A DNA stretch of 64,000 nucleotides from Streptomyces coeruleorubidus. Its GTDB lineage: Bacteria; Actinomycetota; Actinomycetes; Streptomycetales; Streptomycetaceae. A program made the position numbers and the translations under genes. Positions 50,770-60,337 of the stretch are shown here, piece after piece (the stretch's first letter is position 1; each line of letters opens with the position of its first letter). Location: assembly GCF_028885415.1 (NCBI RefSeq), contig NZ_CP118527.1, positions 6,510,001 to 6,574,000 of the forward strand. Direction: 5' to 3'. Below the pieces are notes generated by a model. It worked only from the letters and a program-made list of their open reading frames with translations. It ran no database searches and was not told the DNA's origin.

Positions 50770-52593
50770 ATGGACGTTATGGGGGACAAGGCAACTCTGT
50801 TCGAGACAGGGCGTTTTGTGCAGCCTTCCAGCCGGGAGGACACCGACACCCCGGACGATGCCGGGGAGATCGCCGACGAGGCGGCCGAGGAGCTGCGCCA
50901 GCGGCTCGCTGCGGAGGCCGGCGACGTCGAGGCGATGAGTGTCCTCGGGGCCATGCTGCTGCGCCGTGGCGATCTCGACGGTGCCGAACCCCATCTGCGT
51001 GCCGCCACCGCCGCTGGCGACCGGGCCGCCGCCAACAACCTGGGAGTCCTGCTCCACCAGCGGGGGTACGCCGACGAGGCCGCAGGCTGGTGGCGGATCG
51101 CCGCCGTCGCCGGATCCGCGGCGGCCGCGCACGCCCTCGGCCGGCACCACCGCGAGCGCGGCGACGAACCCGCCGCCGAGTACTGGCTGCGCCAGTCCAC
51201 GGAACAGGGACACACCCTGGGCGCGTACGCCCTCGCCGACCTGCTGGAGCACCGTGGCGACGCCGGGGCCGAGAAGTGGATGCGGGTGGCGGCCGAGCGC
51301 GGGCACCGGGAGGCGGCGTACCGCCTGGCCCGGGCGCTGGACCGGAAGGCCGCGCGGGAGGCCGACGGCGGCAACGGCGTCCAGGTGCTGGACGAGGTCG
51401 AGCAGTGGTACCGGCAGGCCGCCGCGCGCGGTCACCGGCGCGCCGCGCTGCACCTCGGGACGATCCTGGAGAAGCGCGGCGAGCTCAAGGAGGCCGGACG
51501 CTGGTACCTGACGTCCGCCAAGGACGGCGAGGCGCGGGCCGCCTGCGCGCTCGGTTTCCTGCTGCGCGACGCGGGCGACACCGAGAACGCCGCCGTGTGG
51601 TGGCTGCGGGCCGCCCAGGACGGCGACGGCAACGCGGCGAACGCGCTGGGCGCGCTGCACGCCGAGCGGGGCGAGACCCAGACCGCCGAGCGCTGGTACC
51701 GGGCCGCGATGGACGCGGGCGACGTGAACGGCGCCTACAACCTCGGGCTGCTCTGCGCCGAGCAGGGGCGCACGGCGCAGGCCGAGCAGTGGTACCGGCG
51801 CGCCGCCTACGCCGGGCACCGGGAGGCCGCGAACGCGCTGGCGATCCTGCTGCTGCGGGGCGGGGACGAGACGGGCGCGGAGCCGTGGTTCTCCAAGGCC
51901 GCGGAGGCCGGGAGCGTGGACGCCGCCTTCAACCTGGGCATCCTGCACGCCGGCCGGGGTGAGGAGCAGGCCGCGCTGCGCTGGTACGAGCGGGCCGCGG
52001 CCGCCGGCCACACGGAGGCGGCGCTCCAGGTCGGCATGGCCCGGCTGCGGGACGGCGACGAGCAGGAGGCCGAGCGGCATCTGCGGTGTGCGGCCGGAGG
52101 CGGCAGCGCCGAGGCCGCGTACCGGCTGGCGACCGTGCTCGACGCGCGCCGGCCGCCGGAGCCCGCGCACGAGCTCGGGGAGCCGGTGCACCGGCGGAGC
52201 GAGTGCGAGGAGTGGTACGAGAGAGCGGCCTCGCAGGGGCACCGGCGGGCGCAGGTGCGGGTGGGCATGCTCGCGGCGGCCCGGGGGGACGTCGTCGAGG
52301 CGGCTCGGTGGTACCGGGAGGCTGCCGAGGCCGGGTCCCGCAACGGGGCGTTCAATCTCGGGCTGCTGCTGGCCCGGGAGGGGAGTGAGCCCGAGGCGGC
52401 GGTGTGGTGGACGCGAGCCGCTGACGCCGGGCATGGGCGGGCGGCGTTGCGGCTGGCCCTGGTCTACGCGCGTCGGGGGGAGCTGGCGGAGGGGCAGCGG
52501 TGGGCCGATCGGGCGGTGGCGTTGGGGCCGGGGTCGGTGGCGGAGCGGGCGGCTCGGTTGCGGGATGCGCTCAGGCAGGAGCTGTCGGCGTAA
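50770..52593 (+). CDS. Sel1/TPR-repeat protein between two tRNA-fMet genes
   Basis: A 607-residue, all-helical repeat protein. About fourteen units of roughly 35 residues carry the Sel1/TPR pattern, for example AEQWYRRAAYAGHREAANAL and AERWYRAAMDAGDVNGAYNL. No catalytic or membrane domain is present, so it is probably a scaffold or adaptor. ATG 50770 has AGGTGG 7 nt upstream; ATG 50779 is possible. It sits exactly between two identical initiator tRNA genes. Confidence 0.9.
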   Translation: MDVMGDKATLFETGRFVQPSSREDTDTPDDAGEIADEAAEELRQRLAAEAGDVEAMSVLGAMLLRRGDLDGAEPHLRAATAAGDRAAANNLGVLLHQRGYADEAAGWWRIAAVAGSAAAAHALGRHHRERGDEPAAEYWLRQSTEQGHTLGAYALADLLEHRGDAGAEKWMRVAAERGHREAAYRLARALDRKAAREADGGNGVQVLDEVEQWYRQAAARGHRRAALHLGTILEKRGELKEAGRWYLTSAKDGEARAACALGFLLRDAGDTENAAVWWLRAAQDGDGNAANALGALHAERGETQTAERWYRAAMDAGDVNGAYNLGLLCAEQGRTAQAEQWYRRAAYAGHREAANALAILLLRGGDETGAEPWFSKAAEAGSVDAAFNLGILHAGRGEEQAALRWYERAAAAGHTEAALQVGMARLRDGDEQEAERHLRCAAGGGSAEAAYRLATVLDARRPPEPAHELGEPVHRRSECEEWYERAASQGHRRAQVRVGMLAAARGDVVEAARWYREAAEAGSRNGAFNLGLLLAREGSEPEAAVWWTRAADAGHGRAALRLALVYARRGELAEGQRWADRAVALGPGSVAERAARLRDALRQELSA

Positions 52594-52654
52594 GGCCGGC
52601 TGCGCCCACCCGTGCCGCCCAAGCGGCACGACTGTCCGCAGCTGGGTAAGCGAT

Positions 52655-52684
52655 TTGCATCCGTCCTCCGCGTTGACGTAACGT
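52655..52684 (+). promoter_or_regulatory. Promoter of tRNA-fMet copy 2
   Basis: TTGCAT (52655-52660), an 18-nt spacer and TAACGT (52679-52684), 12 nt before the mature tRNA start. This is a plausible HrdB-type promoter. Confidence 0.65.
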
Positions 52685-52696
52685 TGCATTCACCGA

Positions 52697-52770
52697 CGCG
52701 GGGTGGAGCAGCTCGGTAGCTCGCTGGGCTCATAACCCAGAGGTCGCAGGTTCAAATCCTGTCCCCGCTA
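52697..52770 (+). tRNA. tRNA-fMet (CAT), copy 2
   Basis: Identical over all 74 nt to the copy at 50462-50535. Identity continues for five bases (CTGAA) downstream. It has its own promoter and terminator, so both copies look functional. Confidence 0.97.
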
Positions 52771-52777
52771 CTGAAGA

Positions 52778-52813
52778 CCGAGGGCCGGAATCCGAAAGGG
52801 TTCCGGCCCTTGG
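52778..52813 (+). terminator. Terminator of tRNA-fMet copy 2
   Basis: A 13-position stem with one G-T pair (52778-52790 with 52801-52813), 8 nt after the tRNA. Confidence 0.8.
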
Positions 52814-53099
52814 TGTGTCTACCGACGGTGTCCTACCGCCACCTCGTAGTCCGTTTTCAGGGGTTTCGCCAGGTATGTGACGAAGATCTCGTTCTTCTTC
52901 GAGCAGTCGCGCGGAGTCGACGCCGCCGTTCTCCAGGTCCGTGAGGATGTCGGCGGAGTCGAGATGCTGGTAGCGGATCCGGACGGCTGCCTCCGGTGCC
53001 GCCCAGAGCGCGTGGTGGGTGCCGCTGACCATATGGCGACCCGTCAGGCACGGGAAGCGTGCGGGCAGTGGGAAGCCCTGACATGTGCGGGCATGGAGA
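52814..53099. other. Unassigned stretch between tRNA and catR
   Basis: About 290 bp with no supportable gene. Frames on both strands stay open, but none has a ribosome binding site or recognisable domain. The longest minus-strand frame runs into the tRNA complement. It may be degenerate coding sequence. Confidence 0.4.
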
Positions 53100-53127
53100 A
53101 GCCCCGGCACCCATCGGTGCCGGGGCT
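53100..53127 (-). terminator. Terminator of the catR-like gene
   Basis: Perfect 12-bp stem AGCCCCGGCACC/GGTGCCGGGGCT with CATC loop, 14 nt beyond the Fur-family gene stop. Confidence 0.8.
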
Positions 53128-53141
53128 CTCGTGTGCGAAGG

Positions 53142-53558
53142 CTAGGCGGCCGCGCAGTTCGGGCAGACGCCGCGGTACGTCACCTCGACGTCCGAGACCG
53201 TGAAGCCGAAGCGCTCCGAGTCGGGGAGGTCCGCCAGCGGGTTGCCCACCGGGTGCACGTCACGGATCGCGCCGCACTGGGCGCAGACCAGGTGGTGGTG
53301 CGGCTGGTGGGCGTTCGGGTCGTACCGCTTGGCGCGCTGGTCCGTGGAGACCTCGAGTACCTCGCCGAGCGACACGAGCTCGCCGAGCGTGTTGTAGACG
53401 GTCGCCCGGGAGATCTCGGGCAGCTTGGCGACGGCCCGGGCGTGGACCTCGTCGGCCGTCAGGTGGACGTGTTCGCCGTCGAGGACCTCGGCCACGACGC
53501 GCCGCTGCGCGGTCATCCGCCATCCGCGTCCGCGCAGCCGTTCCAGAAGGTCACTCAT
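53142..53558 (-). CDS. catR: Fur-family peroxide-type regulator (CatR-like)
   Basis: A 138-residue Fur/PerR-type repressor. The winged helix includes HLTADEVHARAVAKLPEISR and ATVYNTLGELVSLGEV. The metal region is PHHHLVCAQCG, and a second CxxC (GVCPNCAAA) completes the structural zinc site. Adjacency to a divergent catalase and to hisN fits CatR, the H2O2-sensitive repressor of the major catalase in S. coelicolor. ATG 53558 has only a weak ribosome binding site. An overlapping palindrome lies in the shared promoter region. Confidence 0.85.
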   Translation of the reverse strand: MSDLLERLRGRGWRMTAQRRVVAEVLDGEHVHLTADEVHARAVAKLPEISRATVYNTLGELVSLGEVLEVSTDQRAKRYDPNAHQPHHHLVCAQCGAIRDVHPVGNPLADLPDSERFGFTVSDVEVTYRGVCPNCAAA

Positions 53559-53623
53559 GACCACCAGCCTAACAGCAAAGGGGACCAGGTCGCGAACAGG
53601 TGTGAAGTTAGAGTCCTGCTTGC

Positions 53624-53644
53624 TTTAGACAATGTCTATTGTAG
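53624..53644. promoter_or_regulatory. Candidate CatR/Fur operator in the catR-catalase intergenic region
   Basis: TAGACAATGTCTA (53626-53638) has perfect TAGAC/GTCTA arms. It overlaps ACAATGTCTATTGT (53630-53643) with ACAAT/ATTGT arms. The AT-richness stands out locally. Overlapping palindromes of this kind are typical of Fur-family boxes. Confidence 0.7.
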
Positions 53645-53703
53645 GGTCGAGAACGACTTTGGCCGAGAGACAGGAACGGTCAGGAATGGTGCAGGAGGCA
53701 CAC

Positions 53704-55155
53704 ATGACGCAGGGGCCGCTCACGACGGAGGCCGGTGCTCCGGTCGCCGACAACCAGAACAGTGAGACCGCGGGTGTGGGCGGCCCGGTGCTGGTCCAGG
53801 ACCAGCTCCTGCTGGAGAAGCTCGCCCACTTCAACCGCGAGCGCATCCCGGAGCGTGTGGTGCACGCCCGTGGCGCCGGCGCCTACGGCACCTTCACGGT
53901 GACCGCCGACGTCACCCCGTACACGCGTGCCGCGTTCCTCTCCGGGATCGGCAAGCAGACCGAGGTCTTCCTGCGCTTTTCGACCGTGGCCGGCAATCTG
54001 GGGGCGGCGGACGCCGTCCGCGACCCGCGCGGCTTCGCGCTGAAGTTCTACACCGAGGAGGGCAACTACGACCTCGTCGGCAACAACACCCCGGTGTTCT
54101 TCATCAAGGACGCCATCAAGTTCCCGGACTTCATCCACACCCAGAAGCGCGACCCGTACACCGGCTCGACGGAGGCGGACAACGTCTGGGACTTCTGGGG
54201 CCTGTCGCCCGAGTCCACGCACCAGGTGACCTGGCTGTTCGGCGACCGCGGCATCCCCGCCTCGTACCGCCACATGGACGGCTTCGGCTCGCACACCTTC
54301 CAGTGGCAGAACGAGGCCGGCGAGGTCTTCTGGGTCAAGTACCACTTCAAGACCGACCAGGGGATCAAGAACCTTACGCAGGCCGAGGCCGACCGGCTGG
54401 CAGGTGAGGACCCCGACTCCCACCAGCGCGATCTGCGCGAGGCCATCGAGCGCGGTGAGTTCCCGTCCTGGACCGTGCAGGTGCAGATCATGCCGGAGGC
54501 GGACGCGGCGACGTACCGCTTCAACCCGTTCGACCTGACCAAGGTGTGGCCGCACGCCGACTACCCACCGATCGAGATCGGCAAGCTGGAGCTCAACCGC
54601 AACCCGGAGAACATCTTCGCCGAGGTCGAGCAGTCGATCTTCAGCCCCGCGCACTTCGTGCCCGGCATCGGCCCGTCCCCGGACAAGATGCTCCAGGGGC
54701 GCCTCTTCGCGTACGGCGACGCCCACCGCTACCGCGTCGGCATCAATGCCGACCACCTGCCGGTGAACCGGCCGCACGCCACCGTGGCGCGCACCAACTC
54801 CCGTGACGGTCACCTCTACGACGGCCGCCACAAGGGCGCGAAGAACTACGAGCCGAACAGCTTCGGCGGCCCGTTCCAGACGGACCGTCCGCTGTGGTCC
54901 GCCACGGCCGTGAGCGGCGTGACGGGCAACCACCCGGCCCCGGTCCACGCCGAGGACGACGACTTCGTGCAGGCGGGCAACCTCTACCGGCTGATGAGCG
55001 AGGACGAGAAGGAACGCCTGATCGCCAACCTGGCGGGATTCATCGCCAAGGTCTCGCGGGACGACATCGTCGAGCGGGCGATCGACAACTTCCGTCAGGC
55101 CGACGGGGACTACGGCAAGCGGCTGGAGGCCGCGGTCCAGGCCCTGCGCGGCTGA
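53704..55155 (+). CDS. katA: Monofunctional haem catalase (clade 3 type)
   Basis: A 483-residue catalase. The distal His is in [12 protein letters not shown], the distal Asn in [16 protein letters not shown] and the proximal Tyr ligand in [12 protein letters not shown]. Length matches small-subunit catalases. It converts H2O2 to water and oxygen in the cytosol. ATG 53704 follows a strong GGAGG. Divergence from the catR-like gene with a shared palindromic operator indicates peroxide-inducible control. Confidence 0.95.
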   Translation: MTQGPLTTEAGAPVADNQNSETAGVGGPVLVQDQLLLEKLAHFNRERIPERVVHARGAGAYGTFTVTADVTPYTRAAFLSGIGKQTEVFLRFSTVAGNLGAADAVRDPRGFALKFYTEEGNYDLVGNNTPVFFIKDAIKFPDFIHTQKRDPYTGSTEADNVWDFWGLSPESTHQVTWLFGDRGIPASYRHMDGFGSHTFQWQNEAGEVFWVKYHFKTDQGIKNLTQAEADRLAGEDPDSHQRDLREAIERGEFPSWTVQVQIMPEADAATYRFNPFDLTKVWPHADYPPIEIGKLELNRNPENIFAEVEQSIFSPAHFVPGIGPSPDKMLQGRLFAYGDAHRYRVGINADHLPVNRPHATVARTNSRDGHLYDGRHKGAKNYEPNSFGGPFQTDRPLWSATAVSGVTGNHPAPVHAEDDDFVQAGNLYRLMSEDEKERLIANLAGFIAKVSRDDIVERAIDNFRQADGDYGKRLEAAVQALRG

Positions 55156-55179
55156 ACTCCAGCGCTGGACCGCTTGCGG

Positions 55180-55222
55180 CAGGGACGGCCCGGGCCCCTT
55201 CGGGGGGTCCGGGCCGTCCCTG
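55180..55222. terminator. Bidirectional terminator after the catalase gene
   Basis: Long GC-rich stem CAGGGACGGCCCGGGCCCC (55180-55198) pairs with 55204-55222 across a short TTCG-containing loop, with one bulged position. It separates convergent genes. Confidence 0.8.
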
Positions 55223-55225
55223 CTG

Positions 55226-55618
55226 TCAGGCGGGCACCTGCTGACGCGCCGGTGCCCAGCAGCGGATGATGTCGCGGACCGAGACGATGCCGGCGGGCTC
55301 GTCGCGGTCCAGCACGATGAGGTGACGGAAGCCGCCGTGCGCCATGGCGCCGGCCGCCTCCTCCAGGGTCCAGGTCGGAGCGGCGAACACGACGTCGGTG
55401 GTGGTGTGGGCGTGGGCGCGTTCCGTGTCCGGGTCCTGGCCCTGGCCCACGGAGATGAGGATGTCGCGTTCGGTGAGGATGCCGATGCCGCCGGCGTCGG
55501 GGTCGTGGACGACGGCCGCGCCGACCTTGCGGGCGGACATCAGCGCGGCGGCCTGGCGGAGGGTGTGGGTCGGGCCGATGGTGAGGACGACGGTGGTCAT
55601 GGCGTCACGGACGAGCAT
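55226..55618 (-). CDS. Two-CBS-domain protein
   Basis: A 130-residue protein with tandem CBS motifs (DAMTTVVLTIGPTHTLRQAA...GILTERDI and TWTLEEAAGAMAHGGFRHLI...GIVSVRDII). Such stand-alone pairs bind adenine nucleotides as energy sensors. ATG 55618 follows GGAGGTGG; an in-frame GTG at 55630 would sit inside that site. An 8-bp direct repeat TTCACAAG occurs at 55663-55678 in its upstream region. Confidence 0.9.
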   Translation of the reverse strand: MLVRDAMTTVVLTIGPTHTLRQAAALMSARKVGAAVVHDPDAGGIGILTERDILISVGQGQDPDTERAHAHTTTDVVFAAPTWTLEEAAGAMAHGGFRHLIVLDRDEPAGIVSVRDIIRCWAPARQQVPA

Positions 55619-55747
55619 GGATGGAGCCACCTCCTGGGAGTGTCCCGCCGTTTGTTCATGTTTTCACAAGTTCACAAGCGGGCGGACTCTCAGAGTGGCA
55701 GGCAAAGGGAGGGTCAACAAGGGGGCGCTCGGTAACAGCGGGCCTGT

Positions 55748-56548
55748 TCAGTAGCGCTGGTTGAGATACCCCAGCAACTCGTCGTGCAGCAGGCCGTTCG
55801 ACGCGGCCGCGTTGCCGCTGTGCGGGCCCGGGCGGGCGTCGAGTCCGGTGAAGGTGCCGCCGGCCTCCGTGACGATGATCGCGTTGGCGGCCATGTCCCA
55901 GAGCGACAGCTCCGGCTCGGCGCACATGTCGACGGCGCCCTCGGCGACCATCATGTACGGCCAGAAGTCGCCGTACGCGCGCGTGCGCCACACCTCGCGG
56001 GTGAGGTCCAGGAAGCCGTCCAGGCGGCCCTGCTCCTCCCAGCCGCTGAGCGAGGAGTACGCGAAGGAGGCGTCGGCGAGTTTTCCGACGCGGGAGACCG
56101 TCAGGCGGGTCGCCTTCGTGAGGCTGCGGCCGGAGAACGCGCCGTAGCCCTTCGCGGCCCACCAGCGGCGGCCGAGGGCGGGGGCGGAGACGACGCCGAC
56201 GACGGGCTGGAAACCGCCCTCGCCGGCTTCCATCAGGGAGATGAGGGTGGCCCAGACCGGGACGCCGCGTACGTAGTTCTTGGTGCCGTCGATCGGGTCG
56301 ATCACCCAGCGGCGGGGGCCGGTGCCCTCGACGCCGTACTCCTCGCCGAGGATCGCGTCCCTCGGGCGGGCGCGGGCCAGCTGGCCGCGGATGAGTTCTT
56401 CGGCGGCCTTGTCCGCTTCGCTCACCGGGGTCAAGTCCGGTTTGGTCTCGACCTTGAGGTCGAGGGCCTTGAACCGGTCCGTCGTCGCGGCGTCGGCGGC
56501 GTCGGCGAGGACGTGGGCGAGACGCAGGTCGTCGAGATAGTCGGGCAT
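55748..56548 (-). CDS. hisN: Histidinol-phosphatase HisN (IMPase family)
   Basis: A 266-residue inositol-monophosphatase-fold enzyme. The metal sites are LGEEYG (Glu), [17 protein letters not shown] (the DPIDGT signature) and the C-terminal [16 protein letters not shown]. The [13 protein letters not shown] pattern is that of actinobacterial HisN, which dephosphorylates histidinol phosphate in the penultimate steps of histidine synthesis. The main alternative is a general inositol phosphatase. Its synteny near catR matches S. coelicolor. Confidence 0.85.
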   Translation of the reverse strand: MPDYLDDLRLAHVLADAADAATTDRFKALDLKVETKPDLTPVSEADKAAEELIRGQLARARPRDAILGEEYGVEGTGPRRWVIDPIDGTKNYVRGVPVWATLISLMEAGEGGFQPVVGVVSAPALGRRWWAAKGYGAFSGRSLTKATRLTVSRVGKLADASFAYSSLSGWEEQGRLDGFLDLTREVWRTRAYGDFWPYMMVAEGAVDMCAEPELSLWDMAANAIIVTEAGGTFTGLDARPGPHSGNAAASNGLLHDELLGYLNQRY

Positions 56549-56720
56549 GTAACGAACCTATCTGCCGAGGTGGGGGTGGGGCTACAGGGGGCTTGTGGGC
56601 CAAGGGGCACGACTGCCCGCAGTGGCACGGCCTGCGGCGGCGGAACGGCGGCCCGGCCAAACCGCCGGAGGTATCCGCGTAGATCGGCTCAAAGGCGCCC
56701 CCGCATGCGCTCGTGAACCC

Positions 56721-56749
56721 TTGACAGTGGTTTCGTGCGCGTCAAATCT
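56721..56749 (+). promoter_or_regulatory. Promoter and possible operator of the TetR gene
   Basis: TTGACA (56721-56726), a 17-nt spacer and AAATCT (56744-56749). The arms TTGAC (56721-56725) and GTCAA (56741-56745) form an inverted repeat across the promoter, suggesting autorepression. Confidence 0.6.
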
Positions 56750-56784
56750 GGGCGCAGTGCCGCTCGCCCCAAGGGGAGGCGATG

Positions 56785-57390
56785 ATGCCTGCAGCGCGGG
56801 AATCTCTACTGGACGCCGCTTACACGGCGCTGGCGCGCCGGCCGTGGTCCGCCGTGCGGATGGTGGACGTGGCCGCGGCGGCAGGAGTGTCCCGGCAGAC
56901 GCTGTACAACGAGTTCGGCAGCAAGGACGGCCTCGCCCGGGCGCTCGTACGGAGGGAGGCCGACGGATATCTCGCCGGCGTCGACCGCGCGCTCACCGCG
57001 CACAGCGACCCGCGCGACCGGCTCACCGCCACCGCCGAGTGGACCACCGCGGCGGCCCGCGAGAACGCCCTGGTCCGCGCCATGCTCACCGGCTGCTGGA
57101 GCGAACGGCTGCCGTCCCCGGCCCTGTCGGCCGTGCCCTCCACCTCCGCCGTACCGGCCCAGCGCCGCGCCGACGGCCCACTGCCCTCACCCGGCGACTT
57201 CGTCGCCTTCGTCCGCGACCGTGCCGTCACCGCCCTGGCGGGACCCGGCACCCCCAAGTCCGACGCAGCGGACCTCGCCCGCACCTGCGAACTCGCCGTC
57301 CGGCTCGCCCTGTCCTGCGTGGCCGCGCCACCCGGCGAGGGCGGCGTCGCCGCCCTGGTCCGCAGCGCCCTTCAGCGGCAGGCGGGCTGA
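56785..57390 (+). CDS. TetR/AcrR regulator beside an SMR exporter
   Basis: A 201-residue TetR protein. Its helix-turn-helix contains MVDVAAAAGVSRQTLYNEFG and the C-terminal ligand domain is Ala-rich and helical. ATG 56785 has AAGGGGAGG at good spacing; ATG 56782 is too close to it. It converges with the SMR exporter gene with only 7 nt between stops, and may control that exporter. Confidence 0.9.
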   Translation: MPAARESLLDAAYTALARRPWSAVRMVDVAAAAGVSRQTLYNEFGSKDGLARALVRREADGYLAGVDRALTAHSDPRDRLTATAEWTTAAARENALVRAMLTGCWSERLPSPALSAVPSTSAVPAQRRADGPLPSPGDFVAFVRDRAVTALAGPGTPKSDAADLARTCELAVRLALSCVAAPPGEGGVAALVRSALQRQAG

Positions 57391-57397
57391 CAGGGCG

Positions 57398-57721
57398 TCA
57401 GTGCGCCGAACCCGACAACTGGAGGCCGACCACACCGATGATGACGAGGCTGATCGACACGATCTTCAGCGTCGACACCAGGTCGCCGAGGAACACCATG
57501 CCGTAGATCGCCGTGCCCGCCGCGCCGATACCGGTCCACACGGCGTAGGCGGGTCCCACGTCGAGTTTCTTCAGCGCCAGGGTCAGCAGGCCGAAGCTGC
57601 CGAGGGCGAAGACGCAGAACGCGATCGTCGGCCAGAGCCGTGTGAAACCGTGCGACAGCTTCAGACACACGGCGAAGCCGGTCTCCAGCAATCCCGCCAC
57701 TATGACCAGCAGCCACGCCAT
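57398..57721 (-). CDS. SMR-family exporter (SugE/Gdx-like)
   Basis: A 107-residue, four-TM small multidrug resistance protein. The essential Glu is at position 13 (IVAGLLETGFAVCLK), and the dimer-core helix is YAVWTGIGAAGTAIYG. Wording around Glu13 and the AVWTGIG helix is closer to the guanidinium exporter (SugE/Gdx) branch than to QacE. It acts as an antiparallel dimer in the membrane. ATG 57721 follows GGAGGA. Confidence 0.85.
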   Translation of the reverse strand: MAWLLVIVAGLLETGFAVCLKLSHGFTRLWPTIAFCVFALGSFGLLTLALKKLDVGPAYAVWTGIGAAGTAIYGMVFLGDLVSTLKIVSISLVIIGVVGLQLSGSAH

Positions 57722-57823
57722 GAGTCGTTCCTCCCGTATCCCCACGTTCAGCGACCGCTTGGTCTGTTGGAGCGTGTACGCCAGATTCTTCAGCTTCTGG
57801 TCGGTCTTGCGTCCGGCTTGGTG

Positions 57824-57852
57824 CGATTATGCACTTACCGTCCGCACGCCAA
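57824..57852 (-). promoter_or_regulatory. Promoter of the SMR gene
   Basis: On the minus strand TTGGCG (57852-57847), 17 nt, then TAATCG (57829-57824). GTGC/GCAC arms flank the -10. The start codon is about 100 nt downstream. Confidence 0.5.
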
Positions 57853-57869
57853 GACAAACAACGCGGAGG

Positions 57870-58880
57870 TCAGTCGCCTTCCTTCCGCTCCCGCGTGGCC
57901 AGCAGCCGCCGCAGCGAGTACAGCCGCGCCGGATCCGCGTGTCCCTCGGCCACCCACGCGTCCAGCGCGCAGTCGGGCTCGTCATGGCTGCACGCGCGCG
58001 GGCAGCCCTCGGTGCCCGGCTCCAGGTCGGGGAAGGCGTGGATGACCTGGGCCGGGTCCACGTGGTGCAGTCCGAAGGACCGTAGGCCCGGCGTGTCGAT
58101 CACCCAGCCGTCGCTGCCCGACAGCGGCAGGGCGAGCGCCGAGGTGGTGGTGTGCCGGCCGCGGCCCGTCACCGCGTTCACATGCCCCGTCGTACGCCGT
58201 TGCTCCTGTGGCACCAGCGCGTTGACCAGGGTCGTCTTGCCGACACCGGAGTGGCCGACGAACGCGGTGATCTTGCCGTCGAGCTGCTCGCGTACACGGG
58301 CGACGGCGGTGCCGTTCTGTAGTTCCTCGCGGCTGGTGACGACGTAGGGGATGTCGAGGTGGCCGTACAGCTCCAGCAGCTTGTCGGGCGGGGCGAGGTC
58401 CGACTTGGTCAGGACCAGCAGCGGGGCCAGGCCGCCGGCGTAGGCCGCGACCAGGCAGCGGTCGATCAGCCGCGGGCGGGGCTCGGGGTCGGCCAGGGCG
58501 GTGACGACGGCCAGCTGGTCGGCGTTGGCGACGACCACGCGCTCGTACGGGTCGTCGTCGTCCGCCGTGCGACGGAGCACGGACGTCCGCTCCTCGATGC
58601 GGACGATCCTCGCGAGCGAGTCCTTCTTTCCGGACAGGTCGCCGACGAGCGCCACGCGGTCGCCGACCACCGCCGCCTTGCGGCCCAGCTCGCGGGCCTT
58701 CATCGCCATCACCACACGGTCCTCGACGAGGCAGGTCAGGCGGCCCCGGTCGACCGTGAGGACGAGACCCTCGGCGGCGTCCTCGTGCTTGGGCCGGATG
58801 TTCGTCCGGGGCCGGGTGTTCCGGCGGCCGGGACGGGTGCGGATGTCGTCCTCGTCGGTGTGCTTGCCGTAGCGGCGCAT
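57870..58880 (-). CDS. rsgA: Ribosome small-subunit GTPase RsgA
   Basis: A 336-residue circularly permuted GTPase. An N-terminal OB fold is followed by G4 (LTKSDLAPP), then G1 (GHSGVGKTTLVNAL) and G3 (DTPGLRSFG). A zinc-finger region follows (CPRACSHDEPDCAL). RsgA assists late 30S maturation. It starts 17 nt after aroA and is probably co-transcribed, an order common in actinobacteria. Confidence 0.95.
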   Translation of the reverse strand: MRRYGKHTDEDDIRTRPGRRNTRPRTNIRPKHEDAAEGLVLTVDRGRLTCLVEDRVVMAMKARELGRKAAVVGDRVALVGDLSGKKDSLARIVRIEERTSVLRRTADDDDPYERVVVANADQLAVVTALADPEPRPRLIDRCLVAAYAGGLAPLLVLTKSDLAPPDKLLELYGHLDIPYVVTSREELQNGTAVARVREQLDGKITAFVGHSGVGKTTLVNALVPQEQRRTTGHVNAVTGRGRHTTTSALALPLSGSDGWVIDTPGLRSFGLHHVDPAQVIHAFPDLEPGTEGCPRACSHDEPDCALDAWVAEGHADPARLYSLRRLLATRERKEGD

Positions 58881-58897
58881 GACCTGATCCCCGCGTC

Positions 58898-60214
58898 CTA
58901 CGCCCCGAGCATCCCGGTCCACAGGTCGGGGAAGTCGGGCAGGGTCTTGGCCGTCGTCGCCACGTTCTCGATCTGCACTCCGTCGACCACCAGGCCGAGG
59001 ATCGCGCCGGCCGTGGCCATGCGGTGGTCGTCGTAGGTGTGGAAGATCCCGCCGTGCAGTCGGCGCGGGCGGATGTGCAGACCGTCGGCGGTCTCCGTGA
59101 CGTCACCGCCGAGTTCGTTGATCTCCTTGGTCAACGCGGCCAGGCGGTCCGTCTCGTGCAGCCGCAGATGGGCCACGCCGCGCAGGGTCGACGGGGAGTC
59201 CGCGAGGGCCGCGACCGCCGCGATGCCCGGCGTCAGCTCGCCGACCTCGCTCAGGTCGACGTCGATGCCGTGGATCGAGCCGGAGCCGGTGAACACGAGC
59301 CCGAACTCGGTCAGTTCGCAGGAGCCGCCCATCTCGGTGAAGATCTCGCGCAGCCGGTCACCGGGCTGGGTGGTGCGGGCCGGCCAGTCCGGGATGACGA
59401 CCCGGCCGCCGGTCACCAGCGCGGCCGCCAGGAACGGCTGGGCGTTGGACAGGTCCGGCTCGATCGTCAGGTCGCGGCCGAGCAGGGCGCCGGGCGTGAC
59501 CCGCCAGACGTTCGGCTCGCCGCCCGACTCGGGTGTGTCCACCTGGGCGCCGACCGCGCGCAGCATGTCGACGGTCATGCGGATGTGCGGCATGGAGGGC
59601 AGCGTGGCGCCGGTGTGGCGGACCTCGACGCCCTGGTTGAAGCGCGGGCCGGACAGCAGCAGGGCGCTCACGAACTGCGACGAGGAGGACGCGTCGATGG
59701 CGACCGGGCCGCCGTCCAGGGCGCCGCTGCCGTGCACGGTCAGCGGCAGCGCGCCACGGCCGTCGTCGTCGATCCGGGCGCCGAGCTGACGCAGCGCGTC
59801 GATGACTCCGTTCAGGGGACGCTCGTAGGAGCGGGGATCACCGTCGAAGCGGACGGGACCGTCGGCGAGCGCGGCGACCGGCGGCAGGAACCGCATCACC
59901 GTGCCGGCGTTGCCGACGTCGACTGTGGCCGGGCCGCGCAGGCCCGTGGGGATCACACGCCAGGCCTCGCCGGTGCCGTCCGGGCCGACCCCTTCCTCGA
60001 TCTCGATGCCCATGGCGCGCAGCGCGGCTGCCATCAGCAGCGTGTCGCGGGAGCGCAGCGGGCGGCGCAGCCAGCCCGGTTCGGAGGCGAGGGAGGCGAG
60101 GACGAGGGCGCGGTTGGTGACCGACTTGGACCCGGGCACGTGGACCGTCGCGTCGACGGCTCCGCTCGCGTGCGGGGCGGGCCAGAGGGCGGTGTCTGCG
60201 GTGTTCGGGGCCAT
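58898..60214 (-). CDS. aroA: EPSP synthase AroA
   Basis: A 438-residue 3-phosphoshikimate 1-carboxyvinyltransferase. N-terminal [17 protein letters not shown] binds shikimate-3-phosphate, [10 protein letters not shown] is the second substrate motif, and [12 protein letters not shown] and YDDHRMA mark the C-terminal domain. It forms EPSP in the shikimate pathway. ATG 60214 was chosen; an in-frame GTG at 60223 is possible. Confidence 0.95.
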   Translation of the reverse strand: MAPNTADTALWPAPHASGAVDATVHVPGSKSVTNRALVLASLASEPGWLRRPLRSRDTLLMAAALRAMGIEIEEGVGPDGTGEAWRVIPTGLRGPATVDVGNAGTVMRFLPPVAALADGPVRFDGDPRSYERPLNGVIDALRQLGARIDDDGRGALPLTVHGSGALDGGPVAIDASSSSQFVSALLLSGPRFNQGVEVRHTGATLPSMPHIRMTVDMLRAVGAQVDTPESGGEPNVWRVTPGALLGRDLTIEPDLSNAQPFLAAALVTGGRVVIPDWPARTTQPGDRLREIFTEMGGSCELTEFGLVFTGSGSIHGIDVDLSEVGELTPGIAAVAALADSPSTLRGVAHLRLHETDRLAALTKEINELGGDVTETADGLHIRPRRLHGGIFHTYDDHRMATAGAILGLVVDGVQIENVATTAKTLPDFPDLWTGMLGA

Positions 60215-60319
60215 GGGCCCCACTTTATAAGGAGGCCGTCGCTCGGGTGGGGCGCCGTGGGGCCGCTCGCGCCCACGCGGCGCAGCCGCACGTCGGCACA
60301 GTCCCGCCCCGGTGCGACT

Positions 60320-60336
60320 GCGCCCCTTCGGGGCGC
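60320..60336. terminator. Hairpin at the end of the M50 peptidase gene
   Basis: GCGCCCC/GGGGCGC with TTC loop, just past the stop of the minus-strand gene. It shares its core with the palindromic element at 41229-41262. Confidence 0.6.
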
Positions 60337-60337
60337 G

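Noticed and set aside
50462..52770. Integrative element between tRNA repeats
   Set aside because: The interval holds only a TPR gene. There is no integrase, excisionase or replication gene, and both tRNAs are complete with their own signals.
52730..53110. 126-codon minus-strand frame ending AGTGFEPATSGL
   Set aside because: The C-terminal words are the well-known artefact of translating the complement of a tRNA gene; no start signal or domain.
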